Shown: positions 43,862 through 54,655, numbered from the stretch's first letter. The stretch: DNA of 64,000 bases from Rhizobium laguerreae (GCF_002008165.1 NZ_MRDM01000014.1:248001-312000), one strand, 5' to 3'. Numbers and translations: made by a program. The notes: generated from the sequence alone by a model not told the origin.

Positions 43862-44629
43862 TTAAGTCCGGCTGATCGAAACGCCCCCGTCAGCCAGCAT
43901 CGCCGTGCCGGTCACGAAGCTCGACATGTCGGAGGCGAGGAAAAGCGCCGCATTGGCGATCTCTTCGGGTTGGGCCATGCGTTTCAGCGCATGCAGTCCC
44001 TCGACGAAGGCAAGGACTTCTGGCGTGGCGTCCGGCGCGTTGGTGATGCTGGCGGGTGTGTCGGTGCCGCCGGGAAGTAGGGCGTTGACGCGGATGTTCT
44101 GCCTCCCGAGTTCAGCGGCGAGCACCTGCACGAAACCGATCAGCCCCGCCTTGCTCGCCGCATAAGCGGCCATACCAGGCATGCCGGCGGTGTGGCCGAC
44201 GAAAGTCGAGGTGAAGATCAGCGATCCGCCGCGGTTTCCGATCGCCGCCGACTGGTGCTTAGCGCCGAGAAAGGCGGCGGTAAGATTGGTCTCGATCGTC
44301 TCGCGCCAACCTTCCAGCGCCAGTCCAGCCACAGGCGCCATGTCGCCGATGATGCCGGCATTGTTGAAGGCGATATCGAGCCCGCCGAAGCGCGAAACAG
44401 CGGTTTCCACGAGGCTTGCCTGCAACGCCTCGTCCCTGACATCGCCTGATATGGCGATGGCCTGACCGCCCTCCGCCTCGATTTCGGCTACGACGACCTC
44501 CAGCGCGTCCTGCCGCCGGCCGTTGACCACGAGCTTGGCGCCTTCCCGCGCAAAAAGTTTCGCCGCCGCGCGGCCGATGCCGGAGCTTGCGCCGGTGATG
44601 ATGGCGATCTTGTCGTTCAGAAGAGTCAT
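43862..44629 (-). CDS. SDR family oxidoreductase
   Basis: A 255-residue classical SDR. It shows ITGASSGIGRAAAKLFAREGA, NGRRQDAL after beta-2 (Arg pair, suggesting NADPH), FNNAGIIG, the catalytic Ser in FTSTFVGHTAG and AYAASKAG. The enzyme stands alone, convergent with ribB, and its substrate is unknown. Confidence 0.9.
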   Translation of the reverse strand: MTLLNDKIAIITGASSGIGRAAAKLFAREGAKLVVNGRRQDALEVVVAEIEAEGGQAIAISGDVRDEALQASLVETAVSRFGGLDIAFNNAGIIGDMAPVAGLALEGWRETIETNLTAAFLGAKHQSAAIGNRGGSLIFTSTFVGHTAGMPGMAAYAASKAGLIGFVQVLAAELGRQNIRVNALLPGGTDTPASITNAPDATPEVLAFVEGLHALKRMAQPEEIANAALFLASDMSSFVTGTAMLADGGVSISRT

Positions 44630-44967
44630 ATCGGTTTCTCCTGCGTTGTTGCGGCATCTGAGATCTCAAACATCAGGCGATGCAGCCACCCGTTTCCCGC
44701 GCGGGAAAGGAAAAACCCGCCTATGGCCGCTGATTTCGGTCACAGCGACGCGCCACCGGGTCAGGTTCGAACCTTGATCGCCGCGTCGGAAGGATCGGTA
44801 TTAAACCATGTAAATGGCGGTTTGCGGCGACCTCCACGCACACGCCTGCGTTGACGTAGACGCCATTGTGCACCGCATCATCGATTTATGCTTTGTGTGA
44901 CATTCATCCGATTCCCTTCATGCATCTTCGCGACTAAAAGGAGCGCACAGGTAACGGGAATCTCTTC
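44630..44967. other. intergenic region, nothing assigned
   Basis: A 338-bp gap between divergent SDR and DMT-transporter genes. It must hold both promoters. A T-loop-like GGTTCGAACC at 44764 does not fold into a tRNA. No coding frame or strong dyad is supported. Confidence 0.5.
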
Positions 44968-45876
44968 ATGCCGCGGTCACGCAATACTGAGGGCGCAATC
45001 TATATGAGCTTGGCGATGGCCGGCTTTTCCGCAAGCGACGCTCTGTCCAAATCGGTGATCGCCTATATGAACGCCGGCGAGATCATGTTCCTCCGCGGCC
45101 TCTTCACCAGCCTGCTCGTCTATCTGATCGCCTGGAGAATGGGCGCGCTGCGTTCCTGGCGCATCGTGCTGGAGCCGATGATCATCTTCAGGATCATCTG
45201 CGAGGCGCTCGCCGCCGTCACCTATATCACCGCGCTCGGCATGATGCCGATCGCCAATGCCTCGGCGATCCTGCAGTCGCTGCCGTTGGTCGTCACCTTC
45301 GGTGCGGCGCTCTTCTTTGGCGAGCCGGTTGGTTGGCGGCGCTGGTCGGCGATCCTCGTCGGCCTCGTCGGCGTGATGATCATCATCCGCCCCGGCCCTG
45401 AGGGATTCACCGCCGCCGCCCTCCTCTGCGTTGCCGCGGTGCTGACGACGGCTGGCCGCGATCTCGCCACCCGGAGCATCAGTCCCGAGATTCCCTCGCT
45501 GATGATAACCGTCATCACCGCCATATCAGCCTCCTTCTTCGGCGCGCTCCTCATCCCGGTGCTCGGCGGCTGGCAGCCGGTCAGCGCTAACGCGCTTGGG
45601 CATCTCGTGTTCGCATCGGTGCTGGTGCTCGTCGGCTACCAGTCGGTCATCCTCGCCATGCGCACCGGCGAAATTTCTTTCGTCGCGCCGTTCCGCTATA
45701 CCAGCCTGATCTTCTCCTCTCTGCTCGGCTTCCTCTTCTTCGCCGAAGTGCCTGACAGCTGGACGCTCGTCGGGGCTGCGATCGTCATCGCCTCCGGCCT
45801 CTATACGTTCTATCGTGAGGCCAAGCGCCGTGTGTCGCCGATCGCGCAGAAATCTGCTCCGCGCGCGCCCGTCTGA
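44968..45876 (+). CDS. DMT superfamily (EamA) transporter
   Basis: A 302-residue inner-membrane protein with ten predicted helices in two EamA repeats. The first contains FLRGLFTSLLVYLIAWRMG and ITALGMMPIANASAILQSLPL; the second includes FRYTSLIFSSLLGFLFFAEVPDSWTLVGAAIVIASGLY. The family exports metabolites such as amino acids or cofactors; the substrate is not predictable. It precedes mobA by 26 bp on the same strand and may be co-transcribed. Confidence 0.9.
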   Translation: MPRSRNTEGAIYMSLAMAGFSASDALSKSVIAYMNAGEIMFLRGLFTSLLVYLIAWRMGALRSWRIVLEPMIIFRIICEALAAVTYITALGMMPIANASAILQSLPLVVTFGAALFFGEPVGWRRWSAILVGLVGVMIIIRPGPEGFTAAALLCVAAVLTTAGRDLATRSISPEIPSLMITVITAISASFFGALLIPVLGGWQPVSANALGHLVFASVLVLVGYQSVILAMRTGEISFVAPFRYTSLIFSSLLGFLFFAEVPDSWTLVGAAIVIASGLYTFYREAKRRVSPIAQKSAPRAPV

Positions 45877-45902
45877 AGCAAGATGATGGCTGAGGAAGGA
45901 TG

Positions 45903-46532
45903 ATGGCTGAATTCTCGTTGGATAAATCTCATATAGCGGGCGTCGTGCTGGCCGGCGGACGTTCGCAGCGCATGGGCCGCGACAAGGCGGGCGTAATGCT
46001 CGGGGCCGAGAACCTGCTCCACCATGTGCTGACCCGCCTCTCGCAACAGGCCTTGCTCGTTGCCGTCAATGCCGAAACCGCCCCCGAGGACGTGCCTGTC
46101 GTTCCCGACCGTTTTCCCGGCAAGGCCGGACCAATGGCCGGCATCCATGCGGCTATGGTTTATGCTGCCGGCCTTCCCTCAATCACCCACGTCGTCACGG
46201 TCTCGGTGGATTGCCCGTTCTTCCCGGCCGATCTCGTCGCCCGGCTGGCGGCGGCGATCGAGCACTCGTCGCAGATCGCCATTGCCGCCTCCGAGGGCCG
46301 CAGCCATCCCGTCTTCGGGCTCTGGCCAGTGACGCTGGCCGCCGATCTCGAAGCCTGGATCGCCGCCGACGAGAAGCGCCGCGTACGCGACTTCCTGTTA
46401 AGGCATGACGTTACGGAAGTGGCGTTCCCGCTGCATCCGACCCGCGCCAGCCTGCTCGATCCCTTCTTCAACATCAACACGCCTGATGATCTCGTCGAGG
46501 CGGAACGCTGGCTGGAGGCCCTCCGCGCATGA
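45903..46532 (+). CDS. mobA: molybdenum cofactor guanylyltransferase
   Basis: This enzyme attaches GMP to molybdopterin to form the MGD cofactor. The 209 residues contain the nucleotidyltransferase signature VVLAGGRSQRMGRDKAGVML, the PDRFPGKAGPMAGIHAAM segment, VSVDCPFFPADL and FNINTPDDL. An ATG one codon upstream (45900) is equally possible. The stop overlaps the mobB start by 4 bp (ATGA), so the two are translated together. Confidence 0.96.
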   Translation: MAEFSLDKSHIAGVVLAGGRSQRMGRDKAGVMLGAENLLHHVLTRLSQQALLVAVNAETAPEDVPVVPDRFPGKAGPMAGIHAAMVYAAGLPSITHVVTVSVDCPFFPADLVARLAAAIEHSSQIAIAASEGRSHPVFGLWPVTLAADLEAWIAADEKRRVRDFLLRHDVTEVAFPLHPTRASLLDPFFNINTPDDLVEAERWLEALRA

Positions 46533-47050
46533 CCGCACCGAAAATCTTCGGCATCGCCGGCTGGAAGAACTCAGGCAAGACGGGGCTCGCCGTCCGACTG
46601 GTGACGGAGTTCACCCGCCGCGGCTATAGGATCTCGACGATCAAGCATGCCCATCATGATTTCGACATCGACAAGGTCGGGGCCGACAGCTACCGCCACC
46701 GCCAGGCCGGCGCCCACGAGGTCACCATCGTCTCTGGCACCCGCTACGCCATCATGCACGAGCTGCGCGGTGCGCCGGAACCTGAGTTCGAGGAGATCCT
46801 CGCCCGCCTCGCCCCCTGCGACCTCGTGCTGATCGAAGGTTACAAGCGCGAGCCGATCCCGAAGATCGAGGCCCGCCGCCTGGAAGCTGCAAATCGTGAA
46901 CCATTGGCGCCGAGCGATCCCCATATCTGCGCTATCGCCGCCGATCATGCCGTCACGGATACGGCCCTGCCGGTCTTCGATCTAGACGACACAGGCGCCA
47001 TCGCCGATTTCATCGCTGACATCGTCGGCCTTGAACAGCCGAGGCTTTGA
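46529..47050 (+). CDS. mobB: molybdopterin-guanine dinucleotide biosynthesis protein B
   Basis: A 173-residue P-loop GTPase that assists MGD synthesis. Motifs are GIAGWKNSGKTGLAVRLV (Walker A), ISTIKHAHHDFDIDKVGADSYRH, DLVLIEGYKREPIPKIE and the C-terminal DLDDTGAIADFI. It is coupled to mobA. Its last 69 bp are antisense to the 3' end of the hybrid kinase gene, an unusually long convergent overlap. Confidence 0.95.
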   Translation: MTAPKIFGIAGWKNSGKTGLAVRLVTEFTRRGYRISTIKHAHHDFDIDKVGADSYRHRQAGAHEVTIVSGTRYAIMHELRGAPEPEFEEILARLAPCDLVLIEGYKREPIPKIEARRLEAANREPLAPSDPHICAIAADHAVTDTALPVFDLDDTGAIADFIADIVGLEQPRL

Positions 47051-49147
47051 ACCACCTGCGTCGCCGCCGGATCTAAGAAGCGGAGCCGTTTCGCTTGCCA
47101 TTGCTTTGGCGATTTCCTTGGCGAGCTGAGCCTGATCATAGGGCTTTGCCAATCTCGGAAGATCGATATCGGTCCCGGCAGGAAGATCGGCGTAACCTGT
47201 CGCCAGCACGATCGGCAATGCCGGATAAATATCCCGCGCGGCCTGGGCAAGCTGTGCTCCAGTCATACCGGGCATTGAATAGTCGGTGATGACAAGGTCG
47301 AAATGCTGACCGCTACTGATCAGTTCCAGCGCCTGCGAGCCGGAGTTTGCTTCGACGACCTCGTGGCCGAGATCTTCAAGCATGTCGACCGAACTCATGG
47401 CGATCAAGGCGTCGTCATCGACCAGGAGGATCTTCAGTTTGGATGCGGCTTGCTCAACAACCACCTCCGACTCGGCCGGCACCTCGGTTCGCCAGGCCGT
47501 CGCCGGAAGCCACAATTCCGCGGTCGTCCCCACCCCAAGCTCGCTTGTCAGACGAAGTGCGCCATTGAGCTGAACGGCAAGTCCATGGATCATCGACAAG
47601 CCTAGGCCCGTGCCCTTTCCGAGTTCCTTGGTCGAGAAAAACGGATCGACTGCCTTCTTCAGGGTCTCCGCGTCCATGCCGGTGCCGCAGTCGGCCACCG
47701 CCAAGACAAGATAAGGCCCTTCGCCGAGACCACCCTTATCGCCGGCAACATTTTCCTCGCGTAGCGAGATGGACAGCGCGCCTCCGTCCGGCATAGCATC
47801 GCGGGCATTGACTGCAAGGTTGAGCAGCGCCAATTCGAGCTGGTTCGCATCAACCAGGGCCGGCGGCAGGCTTGTCGGCAGATTGGTTTCGATGCCGATC
47901 GAGGATCCGACCGAGCGCCGCAGCAGATCTTTCATGCCGGAGACCAGCTCGGTCAGATCGACGGGCTTGACCTGCAGATCCTGCTGTCTGGCGAAAGCCA
48001 GCAGCCGCTGCGTCAAGGCCGCCCCTCGCTGCGCACCCTGAATCGCCCCGTCGACCAGACGCGTCGCCTTGGCATCTCCGGCAACGTGCTTGCCGAGCAA
48101 TTCAAGATTTCCAAGAACGACCATCAGCAAATTGTTGAAATCGTGGGCGACGCCGCCGGTCAACTGGCCGATTGCCTCCATCTTCTGCGATTGGCGTAGC
48201 TGCTCCTCGGCTTTTTCACGCTGGGCGACTTCTTCCAGCAGCGTCTGGTGAGCGGCGTTGACCTCCCTCGTCCGTTCCCGCACACGCTCTTCGAGGTTTT
48301 CATTGAGGCGTCTCAGATTTTCCTCGATGGTCTTGCGGGCGGTGGTATCGGAACAGACCCCGACGAGTTTCCTGGCGGAACCATATCTGTCGGAATAAAG
48401 CTGCGCATGGACCTCCGTCCAATGGAGTGAACCATCCGGCCAGATTGTCCTGTGCTCGATCGAATAGTCGCGTCCGGTATCGATCGTCTCGCGCAGGCGT
48501 GCCAGCACAAGATCCCGGTCGTCGGGATGGATGCTTGCGATCAGATCGTCGCGTGTGACATCATCGTCCGGCTTTCGGCCGAAGACTGCCTTGCAGGTGG
48601 CCGAGGCAGACAGGGCCATCGAGGATAGCTCCAGCTCCCACGCCCCAAGACGACCGGCTGCAAGCGCCGTCTGCAACCGTCGCTCGCCCTCGCCCAAAGC
48701 CTCGAGCTGAGCTTGAGCCTCATATTGGCGCAGGCGCCCTTTTAACGCGGTCCGCGCAATACTGATGAAGGAGGTCGCATGGAACGGCCTTTCCAGGAAA
48801 GTGACGTTGCCCAGAACCTCGGAAAGCCTGGCAGCGGCCGGATTTCGTTCAGGCCCGCCGCCGCGCGTGGTGAGCACGATGAACGGTAGATCGGACCAGC
48901 TTGGCTGGGCGGAGACCCAGGCAGCAATCGGCTTCAAATCGCTCCAGCGAACGGCCTCTTCGGTCAGCACGCCAAGCGCGATCTCATCGTTCAGTAAAGA
49001 GGCAAAGACATTCAGGTCGGCAGCCGTAATCGATGATAGGCCGGCTTCGTCGATTAGCGATACCGCCACCTGGGCATCGCGTCCGGCGGGAGTATAGATC
49101 AATGCTTTCGGTTTGCCGGAATTAGGAATTGCCGCGATCCCCGCCAT
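46982..49147 (-). CDS. hybrid sensor histidine kinase partnered with KaiC
   Basis: I start at 49147 (MAGIAAIPNSGKPKALIY), inside the end of kaiC, giving about 721 residues; 49204 is an alternative. Order of domains: a receiver-like fold (about 10-125) that lacks the phospho-acceptor Asp where DYSMPG-type motifs normally lie, a PAS domain (about 150-275, EHRTIWPDGSLHWTEVHAQ), a coiled coil, HisKA with GGVAHDFNNLLMVVLGNLE (His), HATPase (NLAVNARDAMP, GTGMD, GKGTGLGLSMI) and a C-terminal receiver with LVDDDALIAM and VITDYSMPGM (Asp). It is a cytosolic hybrid kinase coupled by overlap to kaiC, suggesting that it reads the KaiC state. Confidence 0.92.
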   Translation of the reverse strand: MAGIAAIPNSGKPKALIYTPAGRDAQVAVSLIDEAGLSSITAADLNVFASLLNDEIALGVLTEEAVRWSDLKPIAAWVSAQPSWSDLPFIVLTTRGGGPERNPAAARLSEVLGNVTFLERPFHATSFISIARTALKGRLRQYEAQAQLEALGEGERRLQTALAAGRLGAWELELSSMALSASATCKAVFGRKPDDDVTRDDLIASIHPDDRDLVLARLRETIDTGRDYSIEHRTIWPDGSLHWTEVHAQLYSDRYGSARKLVGVCSDTTARKTIEENLRRLNENLEERVRERTREVNAAHQTLLEEVAQREKAEEQLRQSQKMEAIGQLTGGVAHDFNNLLMVVLGNLELLGKHVAGDAKATRLVDGAIQGAQRGAALTQRLLAFARQQDLQVKPVDLTELVSGMKDLLRRSVGSSIGIETNLPTSLPPALVDANQLELALLNLAVNARDAMPDGGALSISLREENVAGDKGGLGEGPYLVLAVADCGTGMDAETLKKAVDPFFSTKELGKGTGLGLSMIHGLAVQLNGALRLTSELGVGTTAELWLPATAWRTEVPAESEVVVEQAASKLKILLVDDDALIAMSSVDMLEDLGHEVVEANSGSQALELISSGQHFDLVITDYSMPGMTGAQLAQAARDIYPALPIVLATGYADLPAGTDIDLPRLAKPYDQAQLAKEIAKAMASETAPLLRSGGDAGGSKPRLFKADDVSDEIGDGACVV

Positions 49148-50633
49148 CAGTCGACAGGAGCGGCTCTGCGCCGGTGACAAATTCGGGAACGCCGCGAAGC
49201 ACACCTTGGAACCCGACTAGAGGATCCCCGAACGTCAGCCCGGAACTGTCGATACGATACTCTCGGATTGTATCCTCATGCAGCCCAGTTCTTTTCTTGA
49301 TCACGGAGACCGCTCGCCGCACCCTTCCCGCAGCCTCGAAGTAGCGCAGCAGTATGACTGTGTCCGCGAGGTAGGTCACGTCGACAGGCGCCTTCATGTC
49401 GCCGACAAGCCCATGCTGTGCAACGGTAAGGAAGGTATTGGCGCCTTGCCTGTTCAAATATTGAAGCAACTCATGCATGTGAAGGATCAGCGAATTTTCA
49501 TCGGGCATAGACGCTTGATAGCCGTTGATGCTATCGATGATGACAGTCTTGGCGTGCGACTTGTCCACGCATTCGCGCACGCGATGCGCGAATTCACCTG
49601 GTGACAGTTCAGCCGCGTCGAGCTGTTCGATGTGAATTAGACCGCTGCTCCTGAGCGTCTCGAGATCGATTCCGAGCGCCTTGAGCCGCGTAAAAAGCAG
49701 GCCAAGCTCTTCGTCGAAGATGAAGGCCGCCGCTCTCTCGCCACGCGCAACCGCCGCGACCAGGAATTGAAACGAGAATGTACTCTTGCCGGTACCGGAT
49801 GGACCGAGGATAAGCGTACTGGAACCTCTCTCCACCCCCCCGCCCAATAGGAGGTCCAGTTCCGGAATATTTGAGGATAACTCGTCGCGGACGTAACTCG
49901 ACCGATGTTCGGCGGCGACGAGACGTGGAAAAACAATGACGCCGCCGGTTTGAATGGTGAAATCGTGGAAACCGCCCCGGAAGGCTTGCCCACGGTACTT
50001 TGTGATCCTGAGCCGCCGGCGCTCAGCGCCGTAGCTCGGCGCCATCTCCTCGAGATGGATGACCCCGTGCACGACGCTATGCACCGTTTTATCAAGCACG
50101 TCGGACGTCAGATCATCGAGCAAAAGGACTGTCGCCCCCTGCCGGGCAAAATAGTGTTTGAGCGCAAGGATCTGGCGGCGGTAGCGCAGCGAGCTTTGAG
50201 CTAGAAGCCTTATCTCCGACAGGCTGTCGAGAACCACGCGACTTGGCTTAATCCGCTCGAAAGCGGCAAAGATCTCCTTTGTCGTCTCTCCGAGTTCCAG
50301 ATCTGATGAATAGAGCAGGCTCTGCTGCTGGTCGGCATCCAGCAGGCTTTCCGGAGGCACGACCTCGAAGACCTCGATATTGCCGTCGATCACCATGCCG
50401 TGCGATGCGGCACCGGCACGGAGTTCACTCTCGGTTTCCGAAAGGGTGATGTAGAGCCCCTGCTCGCCGAGCCGCGCACCTTCGATCAGGAACTGCAGGG
50501 CAATCGTTGTCTTGCCCGCCCCCGGATTTCCCTCCAGGAGAAACACGTGCCCTGGCGAAAGGCCCCCTGCCAGAATTGTGTCCAAACCGGACACTCCGGT
50601 CCGCGCTTTCATGGCAGGCACAGCAGTATTCAT
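49122..50633 (-). CDS. kaiC: KaiC-type tandem RecA-like ATPase
   Basis: The 503-residue protein carries two KaiC/RecA domains. CI has Walker A GNPGAGKTT at 35-43 and VVLDSLSEIRLL; CII has GPSGTGKST at 277-285, FIFDEELG with the EE pair (308-309) and TVIIDSINGYQ. Full-length KaiC of cyanobacteria keeps circadian time through Ser/Thr autophosphorylation; here the equivalent residues read T420-Y421 (DVTYLADTVILL). No kaiA or kaiB is adjacent. Rhizobial and other proteobacterial KaiC proteins are linked to stress or timing; the 26-bp overlap with a hybrid kinase points to a two-part signalling device. Confidence 0.93.
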   Translation of the reverse strand: MNTAVPAMKARTGVSGLDTILAGGLSPGHVFLLEGNPGAGKTTIALQFLIEGARLGEQGLYITLSETESELRAGAASHGMVIDGNIEVFEVVPPESLLDADQQQSLLYSSDLELGETTKEIFAAFERIKPSRVVLDSLSEIRLLAQSSLRYRRQILALKHYFARQGATVLLLDDLTSDVLDKTVHSVVHGVIHLEEMAPSYGAERRRLRITKYRGQAFRGGFHDFTIQTGGVIVFPRLVAAEHRSSYVRDELSSNIPELDLLLGGGVERGSSTLILGPSGTGKSTFSFQFLVAAVARGERAAAFIFDEELGLLFTRLKALGIDLETLRSSGLIHIEQLDAAELSPGEFAHRVRECVDKSHAKTVIIDSINGYQASMPDENSLILHMHELLQYLNRQGANTFLTVAQHGLVGDMKAPVDVTYLADTVILLRYFEAAGRVRRAVSVIKKRTGLHEDTIREYRIDSSGLTFGDPLVGFQGVLRGVPEFVTGAEPLLSTDGGDRGNS

Positions 50634-50736
50634 TCATTGTTTCCTTCAGTTTATACTGTGAATTAGTGGCGGTCGAAGGAATGTCAAATGGTCAAGCGCG
50701 TATGGTCCCAATGTGCTGATCCGAGGGGTCGGCGAT

Positions 50737-51630
50737 TTAACTCCGATGGCGAAGCGCATCGACGACGAGGGCGAATGCCGGCGACGTATGCCGGCGGCTC
50801 GGGTAGTAGAGATGGTAGCCGGAAAATGGTGGGCACCAATCTTCGAGGACTCGCACCAGCCGCCCGTTGGCAAGATGTGCCTCGACCAAGTCCTCCGGCA
50901 TGTAGGCGAGACCCATGCCCGCCAACACTGCGTTCAGCCGGAGCGCGATATTGTTGAAGACCAACTGTCCTTCGACGCGAACCCTGAGCTCGTGCCCGTT
51001 CTTTTCGAACTCCCATGCATAAACGCTGCCATAAGTCGGCAGGCGCAGATTGATGCAACTGTGGTCGGTTAGATCCTGCGGCGTTAGCGGCGTCGGCTTG
51101 CTGTCGAAATAGGTGGGAGCGCCGACCACGGCCATGCGCATGTCGGGGCCGATGCGCACCGCGATCATGTCTTTCGCCACCTGTTCTCCAAGCCGCACCC
51201 CCGCATCGTAACGCTCGGCGACGATGTCAGTCAGACCGTAGTCGACGATGATCTCGACATTGACATCAGGATAATGGGGCAAGAGCTGTTCCAAGGCGGG
51301 CCAGAGGACGGCATCGGCCGCATGCTCGCCGGCATTGATGCGGACAGTGCCTGCCGGCTTCTCCCGGAATGCGCTTAAGGCAGCCAGTTCGCTCTCGATC
51401 TCGTCGAGCCGCGGCCCGATGGAGACGAGCAGACGTTCGCCGGCCTCCGTCGGCGAGACGCTGCGCGTCGTGCGTGTCAGCAATCGCAGTCCAAGCCGCT
51501 CCTCGAGCCCTCGGATGGTGTGGCTCAGCGCCGATTGTGAGACACCGAGCTTGCCCGCCGCTTTGGTGAAGCTTTGAGCGCGCGCGACGGCGAGGAAGGC
51601 GATGAGGTCATTGACGACGGGGCGCGGCAT
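50737..51630 (-). CDS. LysR family transcriptional regulator
   Basis: A 297-residue LTTR with an N-terminal HTH (FLAVARAQSFTKAAGKLGVSQSALSHTIRGLEERLGLRLL) and a periplasmic-binding-like effector domain (EIIVDYGLTDIVAERYDAGVRLGE, LVEAHLANGRLVRVLEDWCPPFSGYHLYYP). It is divergent from the cupin-aldo/keto reductase genes, with a tandem 19-bp repeat array in between, so it probably controls them. Confidence 0.94.
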   Translation of the reverse strand: MPRPVVNDLIAFLAVARAQSFTKAAGKLGVSQSALSHTIRGLEERLGLRLLTRTTRSVSPTEAGERLLVSIGPRLDEIESELAALSAFREKPAGTVRINAGEHAADAVLWPALEQLLPHYPDVNVEIIVDYGLTDIVAERYDAGVRLGEQVAKDMIAVRIGPDMRMAVVGAPTYFDSKPTPLTPQDLTDHSCINLRLPTYGSVYAWEFEKNGHELRVRVEGQLVFNNIALRLNAVLAGMGLAYMPEDLVEAHLANGRLVRVLEDWCPPFSGYHLYYPSRRHTSPAFALVVDALRHRS

Positions 51631-51711
51631 TTATGAAACTTTCTCATGGGTTCTTGCCGTTTATACCAACTAATCGCGGCCAAGCGCACGCGCTAAATAT
51701 CCTGTCATCTC

Positions 51712-51767
51712 AGGCGGACCTGTCCTGCCCAGGCGGACCTGTCCCGCCCAGGCGGACGCGCCCGGCT
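51712..51767. repeat. three tandem 19-bp repeats between lysR and cupin
   Basis: Units CAGGCGGACCTGTCCTGCC (51712-51730) and CAGGCGGACCTGTCCCGCC (51731-51749) and the shorter CAGGCGGACGCGCCCGGC (51750-51767). A 19-bp period puts copies on nearly the same helical face. It may be a regulator-binding array for the LysR protein or a simple expansion. Confidence 0.75.
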
Positions 51768-51807
51768 GGACTGACCGGGCCACCCCGACATTGGAAGGAA
51801 GATAAAA

Positions 51808-53932
<2,125 letters not shown>

Positions 53933-53951
53933 TGTCTTTCTCCCTGGTGAT

Positions 53952-54113
53952 CTAAAAGAGCAGCTGGAGCGGCGGCCGCTCCCCTGAGGATGAAGCTGCG
54001 GATGCCGCCGTCACGAGGCCGGCAAGCGGCGACGGCTCCTGTGAACTTACATCGTAGATGCAGGGCGCTGCGAAAATCGCCGCTCCCAGAAAGCAGATGA
54101 TCATCAGTCTCAT
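53952..54113 (-). CDS. small exported peptide, unknown
   Basis: A 53-residue frame starts at 54113 (MRLMIICFLGAAIFAAPCIYD) behind GAGGAACCA, a good ribosome site. The N-terminus is a short signal-like hydrophobic helix; the rest is Ser/Ala/Pro rich and ends PPLQLLF. It lies between ohr and the GST gene on the same strand. Small size and no recognised family leave the call tentative. Confidence 0.4.
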   Translation of the reverse strand: MRLMIICFLGAAIFAAPCIYDVSSQEPSPLAGLVTAASAASSSGERPPLQLLF

Positions 54114-54179
54114 TGGTTCCTCCATCGACGAGGCCCGATCGGCCTCGTCATGTTTCCTTTTGGCGATCGATCCCATCTG

Positions 54180-54596
54180 TCAGGCAATGCTCAATTCGAC
54201 ATTGATATTGCCGCGGGTTGCTTTCGAATAGGGGCAGGTGCGGTGCGCTTCATCCACAAGCGCCCTTGCCAGATCCGCTTCGATACCTGGCAGGCTGACC
54301 TTGAGGCGAGCCTGCAGGAAATAGTCGCCGTCGGTCGCCCCGAGATCGACCTCGGTGTCGACGGCAAGATTTGCGGGAAGCCGGATCTTCTGTTTAGCCG
54401 CAGCAATGCCGATCGCGCCGATGAAGCAGGCAGACCAGCCGGCGGCGAAAAGCTGTTCGGGATTGGTGCCGGCACGGTTGCTGCCTGGAGGCGAAAGCTT
54501 GATGTCCAATTCGCCGCCGTCGCTTTGCGAAGCGCCGTCGCGCCCGCCTGTCGTGTGGGTCTTGCCGGTATAGAGAACCTTGTCGATCTTTATCAT
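54180..54596 (-). CDS. ohr: organic hydroperoxide resistance protein (Ohr)
   Basis: A thiol peroxidase that detoxifies organic hydroperoxides, usually recycled by lipoylated enzymes. The 138 residues are the standard length, with start at 54596 (MIKIDKVLYTGKTHTTGGRDG). The catalytic cysteines are in GWSACFIGAIG (about 59) and RTCPYSKATRGN (about 123), and PEQLFAAGWSACF is the Ohr signature (OsmC has a different spacing). No ohrR is adjacent; two dyads lie directly upstream. Confidence 0.94.
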   Translation of the reverse strand: MIKIDKVLYTGKTHTTGGRDGASQSDGGELDIKLSPPGSNRAGTNPEQLFAAGWSACFIGAIGIAAAKQKIRLPANLAVDTEVDLGATDGDYFLQARLKVSLPGIEADLARALVDEAHRTCPYSKATRGNINVELSIA

Positions 54597-54624
54597 GGAA
54601 CACTCCTTTGTTGCGTCGCTAAAG

Positions 54625-54655
54625 GCGACTGGGTCGCTCAGCGCGACTGGTCGCG
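54625..54655. promoter_or_regulatory. two dyads upstream of ohr
   Basis: GCGAC-TGG-GTCGC (54625-54637) and CGCGAC-TG-GTCGCG (54642-54655) are adjacent inverted repeats of the same GCGAC core, 29-59 bp upstream of the ohr start. They may be tandem operator sites or structured leader RNA. Confidence 0.45.

Noticed and set aside
44764..44790. T-loop-like GGTTCGAACC suggesting a tRNA
   Set aside because: No matching acceptor stem, anticodon arm or D arm could be folded at the right distances.
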